From Siphlonurus alternatus (lineage: Eukaryota; Arthropoda; Insecta; Ephemeroptera; Siphlonuridae), in contig OX463784.1 in assembly GCA_949825025.1 (NCBI GenBank), forward strand, positions 11,242,783 to 11,306,782: DNA of 64,000 bases. Direction: 5' to 3'. Below the pieces are notes generated by a model. It was not told the DNA's origin. It made no database searches and was given only the letters and a program-made list of their open reading frames with translations. A program made the translations under genes and the position numbers. Shown here in pieces: positions 12,120 to 22,265 of the stretch. The number at the start of each line of letters is the position of its first letter. Position 1 is the first letter of the stretch.

Positions 12120-13262
12120 AAATGACAATTTGTTAATTTACAAAATAATTTTTCTATTGCCCCTGTTTCATATGCAACCTGTACTATTTTAATGCTAAAC
12201 ATGTTGCCTAACCTCAAGGCGAAATTATAATTTTATCTCCTCTTTATTTTGACTTCTATTCACAAAGAGTTTTAAAACATTATTACAAAAAAAAAAAAAA
12301 ACAATTGACAGGACGTTTTCTTGAAATCTTCATAAATCCAGCCCCCATTTGTCTGCACGACAATCAAACTTCTTTAAGGAGGCATCACGATCGACAGTAA
12401 CAAAGTACCATCGTCTGTCTTTGTTATACGGAGGAGACAAAAGTTGTTGATCGCTCATATTTCTTTATCAAAGATATCGTCTCGCTGCATGCAGTCTCTC
12501 GCTTTGTAATGGTGACAAAGTATAGTATAATGACCAGTAATATGTAGTGACGTCACAAATATATTAGTCTATATTATTTATATTTACAGTTTAGTTAATG
12601 TTGGCGTAATTTTGTTTGATTTTTTTAATAATTTTAATAAGAATTTATGTCATTCTGGGTATTATAATTTCAACTTTTCATGCAAATCTAGAAACTTTCA
12701 ATTTGTTTAATCAGTCCGTTTATTTATAAAATATGAGGTATATAGATATTTTAATTGCGTTTACATGTCGATATACATTTTATCGATGATATTTTATTTT
12801 GAAGCATCGTCAACTGATTCATAATAAACACCATCATGTGAACGCAGTCATAAATTTTTATTGACGGAAATAAAAATATGAGCTGTTAAACCATCTCCTT
12901 AAATTTCCTCATATCATTATAAGCGATTGATGTTATATTATTTTGTATGACTCCAATATCATTGAAATCAATAGTTAAAAGTAACAAGGAGTTCGTCGTG
13001 TAGCTGGTTTCTTGTTATACGAACAGTCTGGATTATTGCCTCTTGTTTTTATTGTGTGACATTTGAGCAGCTTCCAATCAGTGCGAACAACACACACTAC
13101 ATACGAGGTTATTTATTTTGATCTTGTTTTGTTGCTACGAGACTGCTTAGTATCACGTTGAGTAGCAATCGTAACTTATATTGATGAGGAAATGTGTAAA
13201 GGATGATAATAAGATATATTCTCTGAATAGAGGGAACAAATAAATAATATGAGATAATGAAG
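12120..13262. other. Spacer; contains one member of a local repeat pair
   Basis: About 12325-12440 (AAATCCAGCCCCCATTTGTC, GATCGACAGTAACAAAGTAC, ATCGTCTGTCTTTGTTA) is repeated with divergence at 13917-14035. CCTAACCTCAAGGCGA at about 12210 recurs at 14173. I see no coding signal. An A15 run is at about 12287. Confidence 0.45.
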
Positions 13263-13263
13263 T

Positions 13264-13577
13264 AGGAGCTAGTATCGGCCTCAAAATTTTTATTTCAGAA
13301 ATGAATAGAGGGTGCAAAGTTATGCTGCTCTGATTTTTTTTCAGGCTTTTCTGAGTCCAGAAAGTATGCTTAAAAAGTTTTGGCGAGGTCAGGTTTGTAG
13401 ACCAATGCTCTTTTTCGGCTATGTTTTTGTTAGAGAGGGGCGGGGCGACAAAGTCGTACTTCAATAATTTTTTAAGAATACTTCCCGGGCCTAAAAAAAT
13501 CTGAAAAAAATCAGAGTTGCAGTATAACTTTGTACCCTCTATCTATTTCCGAAAAAAATTTGAGGTTGATACTCCGT
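13264..13577. mobile_element. Family B foldback
   Basis: Arms carry AGTATCGGCCTCAAAATTT, AGAAATGAATAGAGGGTGCA and, mirrored, TTGTACCCTCTATCTATTTC, GAGGTTGATACTCC. The loop (about 13375-13450) differs from the TGACGTCA-bearing copies. It abuts the family H copy on its right. Confidence 0.75.
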
Positions 13578-13910
13578 TGTTGCCTTGAAAAATTTTCCTT
13601 GCGGCCTTGTTAATTACCATGCCCAGTAACAATAATATAGAATAGAATAGAATAGAATAGAATAGAATAGAATAGAATAGAATAGAATAGAATAGAATAG
13701 AATAGAATAGAATAGAATAGAATAGAATAGAATAGAATAGAATAGAATAGAATAGAATAGAATAGAATAGAATAGAATAAAATAGAATAGAATAGAATAG
13801 ATTTATTTGACCACAGGCAGTACATACAATGACAAAATAAATTGTCATAATAATATAGGGTATGGTGATAAAGAATGCTGCAAATGGGAAATTTTCCAAG
13901 GCGACGAGTG
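13578..13910. mobile_element. Family H MITE split by a LINE stub
   Basis: The left half (13578-13630: AAAAATTTTCCTTGCGGCC, TTAATTACCATGCCC) and the right half (13857-13910: GGTATGGTGATAAAGAATGC, GAAATTTTCCAAGGCGACGA) are one H element. It is interrupted in its loop by a LINE 3' stub with a pentamer tail. TA follows the right end. Confidence 0.8.
13641..13848 (-). mobile_element. LINE 3' stub with 160-bp (TATTC)n tail
   Basis: On the minus strand, about 48 bp of unique sequence (ACTGCCTGTGGTCAAATAAA) is followed by 32 TATTC units, with one variant near 13780. The 10-bp duplication AATAATATAG flanks it at 13631-13640 and 13849-13858, as expected from target-primed reverse transcription. The host is the loop of a family H MITE. 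The same type of pentamer tail ends the LINE at 49995 and the stub at 21309. The long FYSIL-repeat frames on the minus strand are translations of the tail. Confidence 0.85.
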
Positions 13911-14557
13911 TATTTATAAATCCAACCCCATTTATTTCTGCCACAATCAATGGTAACAAATGAGTCGTCTAGGTGTTAAAAAGGCATCATCAGGATCGAC
14001 AATAACAAAGGACTATCGTCTATCTTTGTTACGGAACAAAACAATTACAATAATGTGTTTGCCTGATCATCTCACCGTATAAGACAACTTGTTTAGCATC
14101 AAAAGTTATCTCGACAATTTATCTTATATGTGTTTTGTACTCTGCTTATATATTTGTATATGCTTAACAATTTGCCTAGCCTCAAGGCGATTAAATGTTC
14201 TGTTAAGAAAATTTATAGTAGATAAAGGTAAAAAAGCCTGTTGGCTAACCATAAGTTACGTTATTTTCACGTATTTTATGTATCATATAAAACTGATCTT
14301 GAATCGTTTAAGGAAATTATTTTCCTTATATTTATTTTGTTTGTTATTTATTACATGTGTTTTACATATAATTTACACCCAGAAACACATACTTTAATTA
14401 TATTTATTTTATACCAAGGGGGCTTCTCAGAGCTTATCTCTTATCCAGCATTTAATCATTATTCATGTGCAGTAATATTTGCTTTAGAGTGCGGCTATAG
14501 AGAAGGATTGCGCTATAATATAAGGTTATATACCAAGCTTGATAAGAGTATATATAT
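13911..14557. other. Spacer; second member of a local repeat pair
   Basis: About 13917-14035 matches 12325-12440 (GGATCGACAATAACAAAGG, ATCGTCTATCTTTGTTACGG). TTGCCTAGCCTCAAGGCGA at 14171 matches 12207. The relative order of the two blocks differs between copies. The overlapping 102- and 150-codon plus frames at 14089-14693 have no domain, and the second runs into the G-run of the next element. Confidence 0.45.
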
Positions 14558-15496
14558 CAGTGATGTAGTGCTAAAATATTACCAGGTGGGTGGGTGGTTA
14601 TTCCGGCCGCGATGCGGGGGGGGGGGGGGGGGGGACTGTGCGCCGCAGGCGAAAAAAAATTGGAAAAAGGGGCGTGTCCTTTTTTTTTTTTAATTGAATA
14701 CTTGAATCCTGGCTTCCGAAAAAAGTTGCACATACCTTAAGAATAATATTAAACATATTTTCCCTCCTTAAACCTCCTTGCCCGAGACCAGAATGCAGGA
14801 TTCATCCCCTCCAGGTATGGCACTCAAATTAATGGCACTGTTAATTAACACTTGTTTTTTGCTTTTTATTAAAAAAAATTACTATCGATGCTTGCCTTTT
14901 CATATTGAATTAATAATTTGTTAATGACATTAACTTTGGCAGTTTTTTTTAATGTTGCATCAAAATTTAACACACACCACGATGAGAAACTTTGTAACAC
15001 TATTTATCGTTGATCGATACCAAATATACGTCCTGCAATTTTTGTTGATGTACACAGACTGAAAACGTGTCCGTGGTGTGGTGTCTAGGATGCTGGTAAT
15101 GACACTAATGACGACAGAGGAGGAATAGGAACTGGACGCACCTAGACCATGCACTACCTATACTTACATTTTAAAAGAGTTAAGGGGGGAAATGGAGATA
15201 ATATTTTCAGCAAAAGTATGCCAATATTTTCCTAGCTACCAGCCCTACCCTTGACTTACAATAGAGCACAATACTGATATTGTACTCTCTATGTTCTTAT
15301 CTGATCTCGCCATCTGCATGGCAGGTGCACTTACAGTACTTATTATATTAACATTTAAGGTTATTTCTGAGAAAATTAGGAGGTGGGTTGCAACCCACCT
15401 CGCTTTTCAGGAGAGTTTGGTGGTGGGTCGTTTATTATGAAAAATTTCACGAGGTGGTATGAAAACCCACCTCGACCCGGCCCGACTACATCACTG
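14558..15496. mobile_element. hAT-like non-autonomous element, 939 bp
   Basis: The ends CAGTGATGTAGT and ACTACATCACTG are inverted repeats, starting with the CAGTG-type terminus common in hAT elements. They are flanked on both sides by ATATATAT, an 8-bp but low-complexity duplication. Subterminal AGGTGGGT and ACCCACCT motifs recur (14585, 15382, 15395, 15467). The interior has a 19-base G run (14616-14634) and no transposase frame; the 64-codon minus frame at 14960-15154 is not recognised. Confidence 0.7.
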
Positions 15497-15554
15497 ATAT
15501 ATATAATAAGCTTGAGACAACTTTAATAAAAGATGTATCCTTTCTATGAATCAA

Positions 15555-15758
15555 GGTGCATTTATATGAGCAATTTCCAGCCTCCGACGCGAATAATGCG
15601 CACTTGCTGTAACATCCATAGGCGGCCATATTTGGCATTAAAAAAAAGAGCATCGTAATTAACGCGATACTCGGCGAATTTGCACGCCGCATATAGGATT
15701 TCACAGCTTTTACGTCAAAATCATGCCGCATCTTCATTGCCGCTCATGAAAATCCACC
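15555..15758 (+). mobile_element. Family A foldback MITE
   Basis: Core blocks GCGAATAATGCGCACTTGCT, CGGCCATATTTGGC, AGGATTTCACAGC and CCGCTCATGAAAATCCACC are followed by TTAA. This is one of the better copies. The 83-codon minus frame across it is an artefact. Confidence 0.8.
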
Positions 15759-15778
15759 TTAATTCATATTCATTAAGT

Positions 15779-15873
15779 TCATATGACAGAGTTTAATACG
15801 TATCCGTTGACGATGTCTCGTAAGAATGAAAGTACATGTCTTCAACGAATACGTATTAATCACTGTCATGTGA
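15779..15873. repeat. 95-bp hairpin, probable small MITE
   Basis: TCATATGACAGAGTTTAATA, CGTATCCGTTGA are mirrored by TCAACGAATACGTATTAATC, CTGTCATGTGA around a loop of about 35 bases. No second copy was noticed in the window. Confidence 0.6.
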
Positions 15874-16408
15874 GATGTGAGCGTAATGAATAAATTTTGA
15901 ATTCAATTACATGTTAAAATCCTCTTGAAGTTTCGCTCGATAGTTTTTTGTGACATTTCTATAATAATAAAAATGCACTCTCACGTCATGCAGATATTAT
16001 TTATAATGTAACTGCAAACGACGTAGTGGTAGCAGCTGTCTTGCACTATCAGAGGTGACGTTTATAACACGCTGGATGCATTCTAACTATTTTATCTCTC
16101 TTGGGCTCGATGGTCTCAAACTTTTCTTCTGTAAGCAAGAAAAACGATCCTAAATATGATGCATTGCCCTACTTAGAGGGAGGTGTAAGGATCTGCTCTT
16201 GTCGTGGTGTTGAGATTTATGACCGCTGCAATCTGCATTCACCCTACTAGTCTTCTTGTTAACTGCAGGTATAGTCAACTTAACTTGATTTTCACACCGG
16301 ATGTGGCAAGTTTGTGAACAACATGCATGAATGAAATTTTTGTATTTGGATCAAAGACTTTGATCAAGTTAATGTTGTTTTTGTTTTTTTTAGATTTTTT
16401 ACCCACTA
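15874..16408. other. Spacer, nothing recognised
   Basis: I see no frame with coding character, no repeat family and no structural RNA in this stretch. Confidence 0.4.
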
Positions 16409-16680
16409 AAGGCGGATTCACATGGCGATTTCCAGCCTGCAACGCGAAGCGAATAATGCTCACTTGCATGGAGGAAATAGACTATAATTTATCCATGCTC
16501 ACTTGCTATAACATCCATTGGCGGCCATATTTGGCGATTAAAAAAACAAAGCATCGTAATTTAACGCGATATTAGCCGCCACAATGGCGAATTCGCTTCC
16601 GCATAGGATTTCACAGCTTGTGTGAAAAAAATCGCGTCGCATCGCTGTTGTCGCCATCTGAATCCGCCTTTACATTCTCA
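16409..16680 (+). mobile_element. Family A foldback MITE, best-preserved ends
   Basis: GGCGGATTCACATGGCGATT opens it and TCTGAATCCGCCTT closes it. Between lie TTTCCAGCCTGCAACGCGAA, GGCGGCCATATTTGGCGATT, AGGATTTCACAGCTTGTGTG and ATCGCGTCGCATCGCTGTTG. The short frames on both strands (16275-16575) overlap it and are not genes. Confidence 0.85.
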
Positions 16681-16685
16681 AAATA

Positions 16686-16762
16686 AAGGGAAATGACGTC
16701 ATAGTAAATATTTGCACGACTGTGACGTTAAATTGTTTTGCAGCACGATATTAATAAGGGTA
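16686..16762. mobile_element. Family J half-copy
   Basis: AAATGACGTCATAGTAAATA, TTTGCACGACTGTGACGTT and TTTTGCAGCACGAT match the middle and right arm of the family J copy at 20336-20605. Confidence 0.55.
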
Positions 16763-16766
16763 TTAA

Positions 16767-17012
16767 GGGTAAGGTAACACGCCCAATGCTAAAAAAAATC
16801 CCTCACATGAAAATTATTTAAAAAATTTAAAATATTCTCTTCTACATCCCCTCTATCAGTATAGCTAAAATATCAGGCATGTATACAAATTCGAGCTATT
16901 TTTTGAGTTATGAATTTGTAGGCCTGATATTTTAGCTACTGATAGGGGATGTAGAGGAGAACTTTTTTTTTTCATAATTTTCATGTGAGTGATTTTTTTT
17001 TAACATTGGACC
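16767..17012. mobile_element. Family E foldback, shortened
   Basis: TTAA precedes GGGTAAGGTAACACGCCCAA. Arms share AAAAAATCCCTCACATGAAA and its mirror TTTTCATGTGAGTGATTTTT, plus GATATTTTAGCTACTGATAG and its mirror. It lacks the central ATGGAGAAATGG block of copy 1. Confidence 0.7.
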
Positions 17013-17655
17013 TTTTAAAGATTTAAAAAAAAAAAAAATCTGGAAAAATTGAATAAAAAAAAATTTGACTACTTAACTCAAAATTATCTTTTTAAATATT
17101 TTATTTACAGTAAAAAAAGTTCATGTTTTCAGAAAGTTGTTCGTTCAGTTTTGAAACTTTGCAGAGAAGTTAGTTAAGAATTACCAGTCTTAATATTTTT
17201 AAATTTGCAACGCTGAAATATGAATAGGAAATCAAAAACTCTACGACTTCCGAAGGAAAAATAATTTAAATTTGATCAAATTTACACCATGCAGCAGTCT
17301 CTGTTCTTATGATAGATTGGTCTATAGAAGTGTTGAGTGTAAAAAGGCCGTATAAATTTTTATCTAAAATATAATTCATCCTTATCATCTTCTTTTAATA
17401 AAAGCAGAATTTATTCATTTTTAAAAACTCACAAACTTTGCGTTGAACCAACTAAAAAACATTTTTATTTTTTCATTTGCACACATTTAAATGCATGAAG
17501 AATAAAATTTATTCATATTTTTCTGACAAGTAGGTTAAAGTACCATTAACAAAAAATATATGCCTGGTAAAAACTTTAAAAAAAATAAAGGCCGGTGACG
17601 TCACAAACTTAACTGTCCATGACATTTTAAAAATTGTTTCTGCATTACAAACAAT
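17013..17655. other. AT-rich spacer, nothing recognised
   Basis: No gene or named repeat is seen. GTGACGTCAC occurs at about 17595, isolated from any foldback I can delimit. Confidence 0.4.
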
Positions 17656-17981
17656 GGACAACATACATGAAAAATTTTTATTGCAGAAATGAATAGAGGG
17701 TACCAAATTATGCTACTCTGAATTCTTTCAGATTTTTTTGAGACCCAGAACTATTTTTAAATAATTATTGAAAGTGCGGCCACGCCCCCTGGAGGCGTCA
17801 ATAGGCGTCCAGTCTCTATCCTTTTTATTAAGGCTGCAGGGGTGCCAACTGAAATCACAGGACTTTCAATAATTATTTAAAAATAGATCCGGGTCTCAAA
17901 AGAATCTGAAAAAATTCAGAGTAGCATAATTTGGTACCATCTATTCATTTCTGCAATAAAATTCTTTCATGTATGTTGTCC
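17656..17981. mobile_element. Family B foldback, GGACAACATAC subtype
   Basis: GGACAACATACATGAAAAAT at the left is mirrored by TTTCATGTATGTTGTCC at the right, with AT on both sides. The arms hold GAATAGAGGGTACCAAATTA and AACTATTTTTAAATAATTAT. The loop holds GGCCACGCCCCCTGGAGGCG rather than the TGACGTCA loop of the other subtype. Confidence 0.85.
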
Positions 17982-18048
17982 ATTAAAAAGGAGAAAAAAA
18001 TATGATGTTCATCGTCTATACTATATTATAGCCATATCTTGAGATAAT

Positions 18049-18334
18049 GGACAATCTGCATGAAAAAAAAATTATTGCAGAAATTAATAGAGGGTACCAA
18101 ATTATTTTTAAATAATTATTGAAAATTCTGTAAATTAAATTGGCACCCCTGAATACTTAATAAAAAGGGTAGGAACTAGATGCCTATTGACGCCTCCAGG
18201 GGGCGTGGCCGCACTTTCAATAATTATTTAAAAATAGTTCCGGGTCTCAAAAATTTTTTGAAAAAATTCAGAGTTGCATAATTTGGTACCCTCTATTCAT
18301 TTCTGTAATAAAAAAAAATTCATGCAGGTTGTCC
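18049..18334. mobile_element. Family B foldback, GGACAACATAC subtype, shortened left arm
   Basis: It is flanked by AT. The loop is the reverse complement of that at 17780 (GGGGGCGTGGCCGCACTTTC). The left arm lacks about 40 bp between AAATTA and TTTTTAAATA. It lies only 67 bp from the previous copy. Confidence 0.8.
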
Positions 18335-18468
18335 ATTCTTATTTTAACTTATTATATATATCACAAGTATCATGTACAGAACAATGTACTGTATTGAGGG
18401 TTAATCACCCCTTCCCCCTTCCTCCCCCAGAGCGGAGCGTTGGTTTCGCCCTTATAACTTTATATATA

Positions 18469-18548
18469 CTATCAGAACCAAAAAGGTGTACCTCTGAATA
18501 GCATATAAGTTCCATAAGGAGAGGGGCACACCTTTTTGGTTCTGATAG
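18469..18548. mobile_element. 80-bp hairpin MITE, copy 1 (TA duplication)
   Basis: CTATCAGAACCAAAAAGGTG is mirrored by CACCTTTTTGGTTCTGATAG, giving about 24 paired bases per arm, with TA on each side. The loop is TAGCATATAAGTTCCATAAG. Length and design are identical to the copy at 33824-33903. It carries no coding capacity and fits a Tc1/mariner-derived miniature element. Confidence 0.85.
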
Positions 18549-19025
18549 TAGTAGACACAACTGGTCAAGGACGAGTGCTCTGTGCTCACGAAAGTATATA
18601 TAACCCAAGTGACATGAAAATGAATCTACTTACTTTAGTATCATCAAAATTCTTGTTACGTTTTACGGCCACTAACTCTGTTGAAAGAAACTTTTGTCAA
18701 CTATGAAGCAACACATGAAACCAACCATGACTACAGCTTGTACTTCCTAACATAAACTTAAAGAGACTTGAACGTTTCTTCCGATATGTCAAGCTGTAAA
18801 AACGTGCTCTAATTTCAGATAGCGTTTAATATTGTCAATAATTCACGGTAAAATTTCGATCATAGACCATTATAGTATTTTTTTTTTAGACTTTTTAGCT
18901 AAAATTTATGATGTAAATCGGATTATGTATAGCGCCTCGATACGGCAAGTACCGTAACTAAAATCCTCTCGTTACCTCAGAGTCTGCACGATCTCCGGTG
19001 GTGGTTCCATTAGCAGCTCAGACTA
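18549..19025. other. Spacer, nothing recognised
   Basis: No coding frame, splice pattern or repeat family is recognised here. Confidence 0.4.
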
Positions 19026-19242
19026 CAGTCAAATTAATTTGAAATTCCTTCCGGAAGTAGCCGGAAGTATGAAGTTTGTAGCTCTTATGTTTATAATTCA
19101 ATTTTGAAACTTTACATAGTGATTTGAATTATAGGGTATTGACCCATGCTTGAAATTGTAACGCTGAAATACATATTATAGGAAGACCGGAAACCTTACA
19201 CTTCCGGCTACTTCTGGAGGGAATATCAAATTAATTTGACTA
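19026..19242. mobile_element. Family G foldback MITE, copy 1
   Basis: CAGTCAAATTAATTTGAAAT and ATCAAATTAATTTGACT close the element between TA dinucleotides. Next inside are CTTCCGGAAGTAGCCGGAAG and its mirror ACTTCCGGCTACTTCTGGAG. The same structure is at 30936-31151 (216 against 217 bp). Confidence 0.85.
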
Positions 19243-20335
19243 TAGAGTACTTTACAATAACACTATAATATATAGATAGAGTGTGGGCTCCCTTCACTCT
19301 TCAATCTGTCATTGGAACAATACATTTGGGAAGAGAGTACTGCCACGTTCGCACTTAAAAACTTAAGATCCTTTATTTTTTTCTGGCCACGTCACAACTG
19401 TATATATTAGTTGTTTTTTTTTTTGTTTTAAGTAGTACTGAAAAATTCATGCTTCTATACCAAATAGTAATTTTTTTCTTTATGTCCTTTATTTGCTTTG
19501 GAAAGAGAACTAATTTTGCCTCCCCTGCCCCTAATTTTTCCTTGTTGTATATTAAGTAATATAGAGTGAGCAGTGGAAATATATTAAATTTTTTTTTTGT
19601 GTTACAAGCTAGATGGTTGAGGTTTCTTAGAAAATGAAGTTTTTTTTTTCTCTTTTCAATGCTTTGTATGTAAAATTAAAATATAAACCGTCAACTTTTA
19701 TTTTAACGTAAAATTATAATATAAACTTATATACATGTAATACTTTAAAAGTTTTTATATATACTTTTTTTTTCTCATTATTTTACATTGTAATATTAAA
19801 TTATATAAAGGTATATAATTACATCTTATACTAGAAAGCTACAACTTACATATTATAGTAGTAACAAGATTCTCATCCTGTTCCTTCTAAGTATATACTC
19901 TTAACTTGTTTTAATTTCCATGAGGTACTATTACTATCCAGCTACATTTTCTGTAAATTTAATTTAAACTCTTCTCAGTAATTAATGAGCAAGAGTTTTT
20001 TTTTCATAATTATATATCGTTGGGAACTATACTTGCTTGGTTGAAACAATTTTCTTCGTACTTGTAAATAATAATTTGTTGCTCTCAAACTTTGGTATAA
20101 CGATCCTCTCGCTCAGTTAGAATTAATTCAATCGTTGATCGTATTTAATTATTATACAAGACTGCCCAATTGTGAACTAGACGGATGAAGAGTTAAATTA
20201 AATTTAGATGGACAATTTTTTTTAGAGTGACGTGCTTCGAATATTGCGCGCATTTGCTTTGAAATCCTATAGTAGTCATCTTTTTTTGACACTAATTTTG
20301 TCGAATGATGTGAAATAATTGGAAAACGGACAAAT
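19243..20335. other. AT-rich spacer, nothing recognised
   Basis: It is rich in T runs and lacks coding signal. I find no repeat family. Confidence 0.4.
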
Positions 20336-20605
20336 TTTTTTATTGCATATTTAGATAGAGAGTTATGTATTGGCATTTTTTTTTAAAGTTTTTTTGAACC
20401 CTCTAACACCCTCAAAATCGAGGGAAAAGATGCTGTGACGTCATAGTCATGCAACGCATTTCCCTATGATTGCGTGTTAAATATTTGCATGACTATGACG
20501 TCACAGCGTTTTGCAGCACGATTTTAAAGATGCAGTTAGAGGTTTCAAAAAAATCTAAAACAATATTGAAAATACATAACTCGCAATAAAATATGCAATA
20601 AAAAA
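20336..20605. mobile_element. Family J foldback, copy 1
   Basis: TTTTTATTGCATATTTAGAT and TATTTTATTGCGAG-like arms enclose GCTGTGACGTCATAGTCATG and the mirrored CATGACTATGACGTCACAGC. That puts two full TGACGTCA sites about 50 bp apart in opposite arms. A second copy, inverted, is at about 63280-63490. Confidence 0.75.
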
Positions 20606-21308
20606 TTTCATGAAGGTATTTTCATTTTCACCTTCGCAGCGTATTCGCTTAGAAACAAAAATAATATGACCTTTAAAAGCGCCTTGCTTGGTAGGCAACC
20701 CTTTCAGCAGCCAAGCGTTGCGGGTGGCCGCGACAAAGGGGCTCTCACCGCGGACAATTAACTGGACGAGAGATAAAAGCCAAATTATAGTCTGTAAGAT
20801 TGTAGAAAATATATATTAGCAGAATCTAGTTATGTCAACATCATTTACAAAATCTGCTTTTCTCAAGGCAAAATCAGTGCTCGTCTGGCAATGAAGCGTA
20901 ATTGGCTGAGAAAACAACCACTATAATTTGTGATAGGCAGGCTGTTGGTATAACATTAGGTTGTATCAGGTGTTTGTTATTTTAAACATGTTACAACAAT
21001 TTTCATGAAGCAAATATATATATTTTGGTCTGATCGCTTGTTACTACAAGTTTAAACCTATATAGATGTAATCATTGTAGTCAATTATAGTACACCTAAT
21101 CCTAGATAGATTTCGAAACGTAATTAAAAATATTTGTTAATATTACAGGTTATTTTTTCAAATAATTAGGCTTAACTGCACTTATTTTGACATTTCTGAC
21201 TGAGGAAACCGTGTCAAACAATTTTGTGTATTTTGACATCTATGACTGAGGGAACCAAGGTAACTCATTTTTATACATGAAACTCTGTGGGCCGTAACTA
21301 ACATTTCT
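20606..21308. other. Spacer with a small GC-rich frame and two CTGAGG motifs
   Basis: A GC-rich island holds an ATG frame of 31 codons (20666-20761: MTFKSALLGRQPFQQPSVAG...). It has no known match and no clear splice donor. TGACTGAGGAAACCGTG (about 21198) and TGACTGAGGGAACCAAGG (about 21243) resemble the SINE tail core. Confidence 0.35.
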
Positions 21309-21500
21309 AGAATAGAATAGAAAATTTCTTTATTAAGTGATGTTTGACCTGACGGCCATTCTTATACGTAACCTTAAATACATTTTAGTAATACAAACAA
21401 ATTAAAATTTAATAGCCTTATATAATTTATTTGTCCATTCAGTCTGTTGAGATACTATAGCTTGTATTTTGTACTGACAATGAGTAATAAGGAACACATA
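21309..21500 (-). mobile_element. LINE 3' stub ending in (TATTC)n
   Basis: On the minus strand it ends AATAAAGAAATTTTCTATTC, TATTCTAG, the same terminal design as the complete LINE at 49995 (AATAAAGATATTTTCTATTC). The preceding GGCCGTCAGGTCAAACATCA differs, so this is a related but distinct subfamily. The 5' limit is uncertain. Confidence 0.65.
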
Positions 21501-21527
21501 TTCACTATATAATTAATTATCACATAA

Positions 21528-21800
21528 ATTTGTGGGTGTGTGGCGCAGTGCGTTTGACCGGGTCTCGTCAGATCACTGAAGTCAAGCAACGCCGAGCGTG
21601 GTTATTAGTTGGATGGGTGACCATTTTCAACAAAAACCACGTTTCCCACCCAGGGGTAAATCGTTGCGCTTTTCCACTATGTGGTTCCCCAGGCTTTGAA
21701 CCATTGCACTTCCGGTTCATTGACAAAAGCTGTAGCGTCCATCCTGGCTGAGGTTTTCACGTTTCCCTTAGTAGCAGGCAAATGTCGGGATGGATTACAT
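21528..21800 (+). mobile_element. 5S-rRNA-derived SINE (SINE3-like), copy 1
   Basis: The head contains 5S rRNA gene sequence: GGTCTCGTCAGATCACTGAA, GTCAAGCAACGCCGAGCGTG, GTTATTAGTTGGATGGGTGA CC. This corresponds to the second half of animal 5S rRNA, including the internal Pol III control region. It is preceded by TGTGGCGCAGTG. The body has GTGGTTCCCCAGGCTTTGAA and the tail CTGAGGTTTTCACGTTTCCC, both shared with the copy at 54190-54483. The 3' boundary is uncertain; GC-rich sequence continues to about 21860. Overlapping short frames on both strands are not genes. Confidence 0.8.
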
Positions 21801-21996
21801 GGCCGTCCCCCGTTCCGGAAGAGCCCGCGAAACGCTAAGTTAGGGTTTCGGAAGGTTCGGGGTTTCAAACTTAGCGAGTAATTACCCAGAAGTACCCAGT
21901 TAGGGTTTGACATGTTTTACTGCGAGAATCGTGATAAAAAACTATTATTGAATAGACTTGCGACGTTCTAACCATGTGTATGTGTTGTGGTTACAG

Positions 21997-22148
21997 ATAT
22001 CCAGGAGTTCTACGAGCTGACATTACTAGATGACACCAAGTCGATTCAGCAGAAGACTGCGGAGACCATCCGCATAGCCAACAAGTGGGAGGCGAGTGAT
22101 GGACTCAACAGTCAACCGGCCTCTTATCACGAGGTGCGCACCTACCTG
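21997..22148 (+). CDS. dlg: Disks large (Dlg) exon: end of L27 domain
   Basis: The exon follows acceptor TTGTGGTTACAG and is read from a split GAT codon (phase 1). It gives DIQEFYELTLLDDTKSIQQK, TAETIRIANKWE, then SDGLNSQPASYHEV. The first 32 residues are nearly those of insect Dlg just after its L27 helices (from memory), and vertebrate DLG1 has DIQEFYEVTLL at the same place. Dlg is a membrane-associated guanylate kinase scaffold; L27 pairs it with partners such as CASK or Lin-7 proteins at septate junctions and synapses. The end is either CTG|GTGAGC (22148, chosen) or GAG|GTGCGC (22133); both leave phase 0. The earlier L27 exon and the PDZ, SH3 and GK exons are not seen here. Confidence 0.9.
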
Positions 22149-22149
22149 G

Positions 22150-22265
22150 TGAGCTTGTGCATGACCAATCACAGGACACCATTTCTTTCATGTAGCCAAT
22201 CACAGTCCTGTGTCTTTTTCATGTAGCCAATAAGAGAGCTTTGTCATTTCGTTTGACCAATCTGA
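22150..22265 (+). repeat. CCAAT-bearing short tandem repeats at start of dlg intron
   Basis: Just after the donor come CATGACCAATCACAGGACAC, CATGTAGCCAATCACAGTCC, CATGTAGCCAATAAGAGAG and TTTGACCAATCTGAGG. These are four imperfect units of about 25-40 bp, each with a CCAAT pentamer in the same orientation. They could be an intronic enhancer or alternative promoter, or simply a diverged tandem repeat. Confidence 0.55.

Noticed and set aside
13543..13959. 138- and 71-codon minus frames with FYSIL repeats
   Set aside because: Translation of the TATTC pentamer tail; a 5-bp repeat is open in several frames without selection.
14241..14693. 150-codon plus frame
   Set aside because: No domain; it crosses the left end and G-run of the hAT-like element, so it is not conserved coding.
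21528..21600. Functional 5S rRNA gene
   Set aside because: Only the second half of 5S is present and it continues into SINE body and tail shared with 54190-54483.
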